This document shows, one piece after another, positions 31,833 through 38,105 of a stretch of 39,541 bases of DNA. Source of the DNA: a virus. How positions within the stretch are numbered: the stretch's first letter is position 1; every line of letters begins with the position of its first letter. The stretch lies in IMG/VR virus record IMGVR_UViG_3300031658_000028, positions 1 to 39,541 of that record; one strand, 5' to 3'. Below the pieces are notes generated by a model that worked only from the letters and a program-made list of their open reading frames with translations, did not search any database and was not told the origin of the DNA. The position numbers and the translations under genes are program-made.

Positions 31833-32634
31833 TGTAGTATGTGCTAAATGGGGAGACAAGTACGGCCCACATTTTGTTAATCGACTTTATAACATGTCTA
31901 AACGCAATACACCCGCGACAATGGATTTCCATTTCTACTGTTATACCGACAATGCTGAGGGATTTGACCCCGATATTAAAGTTATCCCATTCCCAGACAT
32001 CCCTAACATCCACCCAAAATACTGGTTCGGCGCAGATGACTTTAAGTATGGCATGGCGCGTTGTTGGGATAGACCAAAAACCTTCGTGTTTAACACGCAC
32101 AATTTTGCCGCAGATAAACCAACTGGACGTTTCATCTTCTTTGATTTGGATATAATAATCCAAGGTGATATCACGCCTCTCTTAACGTACAACACCGAAC
32201 AACCAACTAAGATGCGGTCTTGGTGGCAAGACCCTAGACCAATGAAGACCAGGCAATTCAAACTGTCTCATGGTGCATACACGAATGGCAGTTGTCAAGT
32301 GTGGAGTGATGATCAGGCAGAACCTATCTGGAATGATGTTCTAAAAAATCAAGAAAAGATTTGGTTTACCTTCACAGACGGCACGGATAATTACCACTCT
32401 TGGAGATGGGGAGAGTATGGTGCAAAACTTTGGGACAACTTCCCCTCGCACATGGCGTACTCATATAATAGAGGACGGTCATGGGATGAAGATGATTTAA
32501 ATATTGGTATATACAGACCGAACTGTATACTCTGCGTATTCAATGTTGACCTATTACCATTTGAAGATGAAAGTAGAGGTACTATAAAACAGGATGAACT
32601 CGCAGATCCTAAACTATTGGAGCATTGGAGATGA
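31822..32634 (+). CDS. GT-A glycosyltransferase, third paralogue
   Basis: 270 residues from the ATG at 31822 (upstream in-frame codons belong to the end of the fused gene). VCAKWGDKY with VNRLYNMS at the start, HPKYWFG at 64-70, CWDRPKTFVFNTH, DxD in FFDLDIIIQ (D108-D110), then DNYHSWRWGEYG and HMAYSYNRGRSW. It is closest to the N-terminal domain of the preceding fused protein, which shares HPKYWFG, CWDR and YSYNRGR. Probably both arose by duplication and now use different acceptors or donors. The stop overlaps the next small gene by four bases (ATGA). Confidence 0.85.
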   Translation: MRVNVVCAKWGDKYGPHFVNRLYNMSKRNTPATMDFHFYCYTDNAEGFDPDIKVIPFPDIPNIHPKYWFGADDFKYGMARCWDRPKTFVFNTHNFAADKPTGRFIFFDLDIIIQGDITPLLTYNTEQPTKMRSWWQDPRPMKTRQFKLSHGAYTNGSCQVWSDDQAEPIWNDVLKNQEKIWFTFTDGTDNYHSWRWGEYGAKLWDNFPSHMAYSYNRGRSWDEDDLNIGIYRPNCILCVFNVDLLPFEDESRGTIKQDELADPKLLEHWR

Positions 32635-32789
32635 AAACGTACTGGAGATTGTGGGCCAAGAGTCTGGGTGAGAAGGAAGGAAACACCGACATCGAGGCAG
32701 ATAAGATTGCAATGATTAGAACTGTCGTGGTACTCGTAAATTTTATTACATGTTTCTTTATAATTGCAGGAAATGTCCACCAATGGTAA
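32631..32789 (+). CDS. One-helix membrane miniprotein, 52 aa
   Basis: ATG at 32631 overlaps the previous stop (ATGA) and the TAA at 32787-32789 shares one base with the next ATG. The product starts MKTYWRLWAKSLGEKEGN, then an acidic part, then a hydrophobic stretch at about 28-48 (IRTVVVLVNFITCFFIIAG) that should span the membrane. Similar short proteins with a Trp-rich start and one helix occur, from memory, in marine T4-like phages. It could anchor or regulate the glycosyltransferases at the inner membrane, but the function is unknown. The tight overlaps on both sides support that it is real. Confidence 0.78.
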   Translation: MKTYWRLWAKSLGEKEGNTDIEADKIAMIRTVVVLVNFITCFFIIAGNVHQW

Positions 32790-33463
32790 TGAATATTTAC
32801 ACGGTAAAATGGGGTGAGAAATACAATCACCAACATGTAAACAAAATCTATGAAGCGTGTCTAGAGTTTGTGACTTGCGACTTTAATTTCTTTTGTCTGA
32901 CAGAAAATCCAAAAGGATTGGATGAGAACATTACCCCGTTAGCTTTGCCGGGCGGAAACAAACTGGCTAAGTGGTGGAACAAGATGTATCTCTTTGATAC
33001 TAGTATTGTCTCCCAGAAGGGAGAGAAGATGTTCTTTGACATCGATACTATACTACAACAAAACATAGACTCAATTGTGAACTACGAACCAGAAGATAAT
33101 CTTTGTTTCGTGAAGACATGGTGGCACGACTTAGAATCTTCTTATAAAAACACTAGACACATTCCGCATAAATACACCGATCTAAACTCTTCGGTTCTTA
33201 GGTGGAATGATGAGTTGAACACGGAAGAGATTACAGAATACTTTAATAAACATCGAAAACAAATACTATGGTACTATCGTGGTCTTGACAACTTCTTCTA
33301 CAACAGAAGAATAACCAAAATCAAATTGTTTCCTATCGGTTGGGTGTATAGTTTTAACCAAGGCTATATATTTCCACACGACATAGAAAAACATACCTAC
33401 AGGGAACTACCATACATTTGTATTTTCGACTCAATGGGAAAAGGTGAAGATGTTAAATTTTAA
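32789..33463 (+). CDS. GT-A glycosyltransferase, fourth paralogue
   Basis: 224 residues from the ATG at 32789, coupled to the miniprotein by TAATG. The start IYTVKWGEKYNHQHVNKIYEA repeats the paralogue signature. DxD in MFFDIDTIL (D84-D86), LNSSVLRWN for the acceptor-side segment, and FPIGWVYSFNQG near the end. GNKLAKWWNKMYLFD replaces the HPKYWFG segment found in the second and third copies, so it resembles the first copy more. It overlaps the methyltransferase-like gene by 14 bases. Confidence 0.85.
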   Translation: MNIYTVKWGEKYNHQHVNKIYEACLEFVTCDFNFFCLTENPKGLDENITPLALPGGNKLAKWWNKMYLFDTSIVSQKGEKMFFDIDTILQQNIDSIVNYEPEDNLCFVKTWWHDLESSYKNTRHIPHKYTDLNSSVLRWNDELNTEEITEYFNKHRKQILWYYRGLDNFFYNRRITKIKLFPIGWVYSFNQGYIFPHDIEKHTYRELPYICIFDSMGKGEDVKF

Positions 33464-34133
33464 TTTTTTGAATAATTTGAAACACTGGGGTGAAGCGTTA
33501 CATATTATAGAAAACAAAATGCCCCATAAACTAACAGATTTTAGGCAGTCTCTACAAGAAAATAATATGGAGGCCTCAATCTGGTTGGTTGAAGAACTTA
33601 AAAAATACTTAGAAGAATATTATACTAAACAAGGAAACCTCAGAATATTAATACTGAATTCTTGGTTGGGTGTTCCTATGGTTCCTCTTCTATGTGAGAA
33701 TTTAGATGTAGGTCAGATACACCTAGTCGATATGGATGAGGAAAGTATTACTCTGTCCAAGTCATTCCACAAATATTACGCCCAAGAGAAGTTTGTAAAC
33801 ATCCGACATTGGAACATGGACATCCCATTTGAGTTTGAGAATCTAAACAAGATTGATGTTGATGTGGTAATTTGTATTCACACGGAACAGATGTATCCGT
33901 TAACAGAACTCAACGGCAAGAATCCCAACGCAGTCTATGCGATGCAGAATTCAAATGTGGTTGAAGAGATGTATGGCATCAACTGTGTCAACTCTATAGA
34001 CGCACTGAAGGAACAGGTGGGTATATCAGAGTGTGGGTACGAGGGAACCAAACAACAAGTATATTACTCGTGGGAAGGAAAGAAAGACTTTGACCGATAT
34101 ATGATTATCGGCCAGAGAGAAGGTTTCTTCTAG
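33450..34133 (+). CDS. Methyltransferase-like protein, class I Rossmann
   Basis: 227 residues from the ATG at 33450, behind AAGGTGAAG; a GTG at 33444 is also in frame. The central part has LRILILNSWLGVPMVPLL at about 64-81, then GQIHLVDMDEESITLSKSF with acidic residues D94/D96, and VDVVICIHTEQMYP at 137-150. This is the strand-helix order of SAM-dependent methyltransferases, but motif I lacks the usual GxGxG, so activity is not certain. Similar proteins are annotated as methyltransferases in marine phages. It ends the plus-strand cassette; its TAG shares CTAG with the opposing gene. Confidence 0.65.
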   Translation: MLNFNFLNNLKHWGEALHIIENKMPHKLTDFRQSLQENNMEASIWLVEELKKYLEEYYTKQGNLRILILNSWLGVPMVPLLCENLDVGQIHLVDMDEESITLSKSFHKYYAQEKFVNIRHWNMDIPFEFENLNKIDVDVVICIHTEQMYPLTELNGKNPNAVYAMQNSNVVEEMYGINCVNSIDALKEQVGISECGYEGTKQQVYYSWEGKKDFDRYMIIGQREGFF

Positions 34134-34753
34134 ACTACATTTATGGTGGTGATGTCTTTTATCATGTCCTCCCACAATCCTTTGTGGGGGATAACAAATC
34201 CAAATGTTTGTCTAGGGCCGGTACTTCCAGCGGTGTGCCAGTATGGTTCTTCTTTACCACCATAATACCCTATCTTGATATTCCAACCCACTGGGTCAGT
34301 GATGGTTTCGACTTTGCCGTCCTTTACATGCCGGAAGAATCCAGTGCCTTCACTGTGAGACATAAGAATATTATATCCAGGCACATCCCAATTGTTATGC
34401 CACGCCATGAAACCACCAGCGGGATAATAGACATGGACGGCATTAAACTTCGCACATAACCAAGCAGACAACTCCGCGCATGTAGATAAAGATTTCCGCA
34501 TAAGTTCTTTGTTGACGCCATGTGTATTGTGAAAGTCGCATACCTTTGCAAACTCTGGCGGCCCCTTGTGGTCTAATCCCTTAGACTGAACTTCTTTGAG
34601 ATATTCTTCTGAGGTATAATATTCCATGCCCCTGTCACCGAATCGTCTTTCGTCCAAGGGTAAATCATTGTCGAACGAATGTTCATCGTAGAAATCCATC
34701 CACTCGTGAAGAATGTCCAACAACTCTGGGTTTACTACCTTCAATGTTTCCAT
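34130..34753 (-). CDS. 2OG-Fe(II) oxygenase-like protein with altered HxD motif
   Basis: 207 residues. The C-terminal half resembles the double-stranded beta-helix of 2OG oxygenases: VHVYYPAGGFMAWHNNWDVPGYNILMSHSEGTGFF (proximal site), GYYGG, then YWHTAGSTGPRQTFGFVIP with distal H173 and R181 eight residues later, which fits 2OG binding. The proximal motif is H119-N-N121 instead of HxD, so iron binding may use D123 or be weakened. The family may hydroxylate a sugar, base or protein. It overlaps the start side of the fifth glycosyltransferase by 13 bases and meets the plus-strand methyltransferase gene at a shared CTAG. Confidence 0.6.
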   Translation of the reverse strand: METLKVVNPELLDILHEWMDFYDEHSFDNDLPLDERRFGDRGMEYYTSEEYLKEVQSKGLDHKGPPEFAKVCDFHNTHGVNKELMRKSLSTCAELSAWLCAKFNAVHVYYPAGGFMAWHNNWDVPGYNILMSHSEGTGFFRHVKDGKVETITDPVGWNIKIGYYGGKEEPYWHTAGSTGPRQTFGFVIPHKGLWEDMIKDITTINVV

Positions 34754-35460
34754 TTATCTATATGCCTATTCAGTAGATAATGTCTAATTATAACTTCGGT
34801 GCCATCCAACTCTTCTGGTTTCTGACCAACAACAAAATTCCACCTAGCATCGGGTGACCCAAACTCCCCAACAGTAACGGTATCTTTGTGTGCCGTTTTG
34901 TTTAGCAAGTACCACATCGTAAATGTATCCCACGGCTTGACCGATTCTGGATACGGACTGACATCATGCATCGGCGCACTTTGTATTAAATAATACTTGT
35001 ACCAATCATCCATCAACTTTGTTGTTGCTTTGTTCTTGCGATATACAAAGATACCACAGTGGTATTTCATACTCTCATCATCATTCAGTTTTGTTATCTT
35101 TGCATTGTAGGGACGGTTCAGTGTGAATATCACATCGTTGTCTTTTAGATGGTCGAATGCATATCTAATGTCTTCGTGTTCTATCATAGTGTCACAGTCT
35201 AGATACATCGTGACATCGTATGGACTTGTAGACAACGCCCACAATTTTGCTCGGTTGTTCATAGGCATATCATTGCCCAACCCGTCATGCGTTCTTATCT
35301 GGTCAAAGAGTTTGTAGTCATCGAGTTCTACCCAATCTGCGTGAGTGAATAGAGTTACGTTAGCTTCTGGATAGAAATCTTTGAGGGACTCTGCGGATTT
35401 TTTCGCAGCGATGTAATAATCTTTTCTAAGAGAAGCTACATATATGTAGCCCTTAGTCAT
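34741..35460 (-). CDS. GT8-like glycosyltransferase (fifth GT-A)
   Basis: 239 residues from the ATG at 35460, which overlaps the upstream stop by eight bases (ATGACTAA). GYIYVASLRKDYYIAAKKSAESL, NVTLFTHADW and MNNRAKLWALSTSPYDVTMYLDCDTMIE at 67-94 follow the GT8 layout with a DCD metal site (D88, D90). HCGIFVYRKN corresponds to the acceptor-side segment. Unlike the four plus-strand copies it lacks the KWGxKY start, so it is a separate lineage. It is placed beside fibre genes and may glycosylate a fibre. Confidence 0.82.
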   Translation of the reverse strand: MTKGYIYVASLRKDYYIAAKKSAESLKDFYPEANVTLFTHADWVELDDYKLFDQIRTHDGLGNDMPMNNRAKLWALSTSPYDVTMYLDCDTMIEHEDIRYAFDHLKDNDVIFTLNRPYNAKITKLNDDESMKYHCGIFVYRKNKATTKLMDDWYKYYLIQSAPMHDVSPYPESVKPWDTFTMWYLLNKTAHKDTVTVGEFGSPDARWNFVVGQKPEELDGTEVIIRHYLLNRHIDKWKH

Positions 35461-35959
35461 TTTCGGCAATGTCCTGCGCGGCGAGTTCTGGGAACGTACC
35501 ATCTGGTTTGAATGTATTTGGTGAGGCATAGAGTGCTTCTGACTGTAGTAACATGGTTACATAAGCCTGAACTTCTAACTGAGTCTTTGATTTGCGAATC
35601 AATTTCTTGAATCGTTTATCGTCTGAGTTTTTGATGGCAGGGATTTCAAATGCTTCCAATTTCATATTGAACAGGGCTTCTTGCATCAATCGGTTCTTGT
35701 GAACTTCTCGTTGCTGGTCTTCCTTCTCTGAATTCTCTTCGCAGGCAATTACATGGGCATCGGTGTTTGATTGAATATCTTCTTCACTGAACTCTTCCAA
35801 GATGGCAGTGAAGTCGGCATTAACCAATCCTTCTGTTATGTTACCAACATTGATTTGAGCGGGCCGATATGATTCACCAACCAATATTTCACAAAATAGT
35901 GAACGGGTTTCTTTATCTATCCATCGGGGGTTGCGGTACTTCGGAGTGTTTTCGGTCAT
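35453..35959 (-). CDS. Conserved protein next to fibre genes, unknown function
   Basis: 168 residues with GAGGA before the ATG and a late promoter upstream (36011-36018). It starts KYRNPRWIDKETRSLFCEIL and is helical and acidic in the middle (EEFSEEDIQSN, EENSEKEDQQREV), ending with PNTFKPDGTFPELAAQ. Such proteins often follow tail-fibre genes in marine T4-like phages and may help fibre assembly or attachment, by position only. No recognised motif. Confidence 0.7.
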   Translation of the reverse strand: MTENTPKYRNPRWIDKETRSLFCEILVGESYRPAQINVGNITEGLVNADFTAILEEFSEEDIQSNTDAHVIACEENSEKEDQQREVHKNRLMQEALFNMKLEAFEIPAIKNSDDKRFKKLIRKSKTQLEVQAYVTMLLQSEALYASPNTFKPDGTFPELAAQDIAEND

Positions 35960-35980
35960 AATAAATCCTCATAATTTAAA

Positions 35981-36010
35981 TAGGGGCGGTGTTGATATCA
36001 CCTACCCCTA
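35981..36010 (-). terminator. Stable hairpin between fibre genes
   Basis: Minus strand TAGGGG-TA-GGTG, seven-base loop, CACC-G-CCCCTA: ten pairs with a small asymmetric internal loop, followed by TTTAAATT. It lies after the fibre gene stop (36025) and directly downstream of the TATAAATA at 36011-36018. It could end the fibre transcript or shape the 5' end of the late transcript. The weak T run makes a pure terminator role uncertain. Confidence 0.55.
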
Positions 36011-36018
36011 TATTTATA
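36011..36018 (-). promoter_or_regulatory. T4-type late promoter before the 35453-35959 gene
   Basis: Exact TATAAATA on the minus strand, followed by TAGGGG, 52 bases from the ATG at 35959. Transcription would begin within the hairpin at 35981-36010. Confidence 0.72.
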
Positions 36019-36024
36019 ACACAT

Positions 36025-36999
36025 TTAAGCGGTTCGTATGAACAGTTGTTTCGTTTCCTGAGTAGCACTAGATGTCAGTACAGTTGCACCAGCGTAAGTA
36101 CCAGTGTATGTACCAGAGTATGAACCGGCATAAGCACCGTTAAGGTATCCAGCAAAGAATCTATTGTAGTAACCAGTATAAGAACCAGTGTAGTTTCCAG
36201 AGTAGTTCACATTGGAGATACTCTTTAACTGGTCAGTCATGGTTGAACCCATCTGTACCCAAGTTCCAGTTGCAGAAGGTGAACCAGTTTGCAGTAAGTA
36301 TTTTCCAACACCACCAGCAATGATTCGGTTTCTGAATGCGGGAACTAATGTTTGTAGGTTTGCAGCAGACATTTCCTGCGGTTCACCTGCCGTAGCGGCT
36401 TTCAATAGAATGTTCGTGTCTGTACCAGCAGCAGTAGTGGGCGCAGTTTTTTGGTAAAGATTGTAAGCTACGTCTGTTCCATCAACCTGAGTTTCAGTAA
36501 ACGTGTACCGACTCGTCCAAGTTCCACCGGAGGGTGAAGATGTTCCAATTTTGTATTGGCCAACCGTATTTGCATCCTCAGCGCACATTGCAGTTATAAC
36601 GAGGTCTAGTACTTCTGTATCTAGTTCCGTGTCTGTGGCTTGTTCTACGGACGTTCCTGTCCACCTCAGAGGGTTGATTTGAGAACTTTCACTAACAGCA
36701 CCAGTAGCCTGATTCAATCGATAGACGGTAGTTGTTATAGCTCCACCAGCGGGGTGTGTTCCTACCGTTTCATTTCTTTCTCTGTTTGAGAATGTTCCTA
36801 CTTCGGTTGCTGCGGCAGAACCACCCGTAACTATTTTGAGTTCGCCAGTACCGTTACCATCAGTATCGGTGGCAAATTTTAGAGTCACCACTCCCGCTAC
36901 TTGGTTCTTTATTTCGACTGCGGTCAACTCGCGGAGTCCTTGAAGTCCTCCCGCTGCAGCTGGATAAGCTCCTGCTTTTAATGTTACTGGGCCTGCCAT
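36025..36999 (-). CDS. Fibre-like structural protein with Tyr-Gly tetrapeptide repeats
   Basis: 324 residues, AGGAG before the ATG. The N-terminus (AGPVTLKAGAYP, LRELTAVEIKNQV) and the Thr/Gly/Ala-rich body are typical of marine phage fibre or baseplate-associated proteins. Residues 266-304 contain a run of YxGx units (YSGN, YTGS, YTGY, then YAGS, YSGT, YTGT, YAGA) broken by YNRFFAGYLNG. Such a periodic Tyr-Gly stretch is likely to form a beta-solenoid or a trimeric shaft near the tip. The last residues ETKQLFIRTA may form the end cap. A receptor-binding role is plausible but not shown. Confidence 0.78.
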   Translation of the reverse strand: MAGPVTLKAGAYPAAAGGLQGLRELTAVEIKNQVAGVVTLKFATDTDGNGTGELKIVTGGSAAATEVGTFSNRERNETVGTHPAGGAITTTVYRLNQATGAVSESSQINPLRWTGTSVEQATDTELDTEVLDLVITAMCAEDANTVGQYKIGTSSPSGGTWTSRYTFTETQVDGTDVAYNLYQKTAPTTAAGTDTNILLKAATAGEPQEMSAANLQTLVPAFRNRIIAGGVGKYLLQTGSPSATGTWVQMGSTMTDQLKSISNVNYSGNYTGSYTGYYNRFFAGYLNGAYAGSYSGTYTGTYAGATVLTSSATQETKQLFIRTA

Positions 37000-37010
37000 T
37001 CAAGTTCTCC

Positions 37011-37856
37011 TTAATTAAGTAACGTACCAGATGAATTATAGACGGCGAGGCCTCTATGTTTAATCCAATCCGTTGCATCTTTACATGTTAAAGTAAATGT
37101 AGTCTTAGCAGGTAGTGTTACAGCAGCGTTTGCCGATCCACCATCAATCTTATCGGAACTCGCGGGATACAATTTACAGTCTGTGGTGGTAGTATTCGAT
37201 ACAACAAGATGTAAACCAGCAGCGGCGGTTGGTAAAACAACACCCTGCGTGGCAGCACCGACAGTGCCGATTACATTCATTGTTTCTGTCAACCCAGTTG
37301 CATCACCTTGACCAGAACCGGCAGTAGATACCGCAGCAGTCACACCAAATTGTGTTGAACCAAGTAATTGAACACTTGTATTTACTATCAAGTCTGCGAC
37401 ATTGGTTCCACCAGAACCTACTTGTCTCCATCCACCAGTACTAACACCTATCAACTCAGCACCATTAGCAGTTACTACTGATACAGGGGCGTTTGCAGAA
37501 CCACCATCGATGGTTTCTGTAGAAGCGGGATATACTTTGATAGTAGCCCCACTCACATTGTAGATGTTTATTACCAGACCAGCAGCGGCAGAAGGTAGAA
37601 GTATACCTTGGTTCAATGAAGCAGTCGATACGATATTATATGTTTTAGTTAATGCGGTTGCGTTACCCTGAGTACTACCAGCAGCAGTCACAGTGGCAGC
37701 GATGCCAAATGTAACATTACCACTAGCAGTAAGAGTCCCAACCACAACATTGTTTCCAGATTCATACTTATCATTGTTGAGGTTACTAAAGTTAGTATCC
37801 ACCTCAGTATTGGTAAGTGGAGAACCCTTGGAAGCTCTGAGTGTTATAGTAGTCAT
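37011..37856 (-). CDS. Tail-fibre protein with a duplicated beta domain
   Basis: 281 residues. The N-terminal GSPLTNTEVDTNFSNLNNDK is a well-known fibre attachment motif in marine T4-like phages. Two similar domains of about 95 residues follow (about 50-143 and 170-266): each has FG(I/V)xAxVxxAGSxQG(N/D)AT, then (G)(I/V)LLP or VVLP...AAAGL, then KLYPASxxxIDGGSANA or KVYPASxxxIDGGSANA, then a terminal strand. The short third part HRGLAVYNSSGTLLN may be a tip. The product is probably a fibre segment that joins others to the baseplate. Confidence 0.82.
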   Translation of the reverse strand: MTTITLRASKGSPLTNTEVDTNFSNLNNDKYESGNNVVVGTLTASGNVTFGIAATVTAAGSTQGNATALTKTYNIVSTASLNQGILLPSAAAGLVINIYNVSGATIKVYPASTETIDGGSANAPVSVVTANGAELIGVSTGGWRQVGSGGTNVADLIVNTSVQLLGSTQFGVTAAVSTAGSGQGDATGLTETMNVIGTVGAATQGVVLPTAAAGLHLVVSNTTTTDCKLYPASSDKIDGGSANAAVTLPAKTTFTLTCKDATDWIKHRGLAVYNSSGTLLN

Positions 37857-37871
37857 GTTCGTCCCTATCTG

Positions 37872-38096
37872 TTATTTATCAATATTATTAACAAGTTGCA
37901 TTAAAATGCTTTTGATTTCTTGGAAATCTTCTTTGAGACTATTTATATCATTCGACATTTCATCTATCTGAGTTGTCCGTTTGTTCGATAAAAACTTTCT
38001 CTTTTTGTATGCAGCCAACCCATTATGATCCACGTTAATAAGACCACCAGATGTCTTGTCTCTTTCGTACTCTGAACTAGATACCTGAGTTTTCAT
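37872..38096 (-). CDS. Small conserved fibre-region protein with C-terminal coiled coil
   Basis: 74 residues. GGLINVDHNGLAAYKKRKFLSNK in the middle is a motif known, from memory, in small proteins of marine T4-like phages. The C-terminal part (NDINSLKEDFQEIKSILMQLVNNI) is a heptad-type helix. It lies between two fibre/structural genes with gaps of 9 and 15 bases, so it is transcribed with them. A structural or chaperone role for fibres is possible; the sequence does not decide. Confidence 0.75.
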   Translation of the reverse strand: MKTQVSSSEYERDKTSGGLINVDHNGLAAYKKRKFLSNKRTTQIDEMSNDINSLKEDFQEIKSILMQLVNNIDK

Positions 38097-38105
38097 AGTT
38101 ATTTA

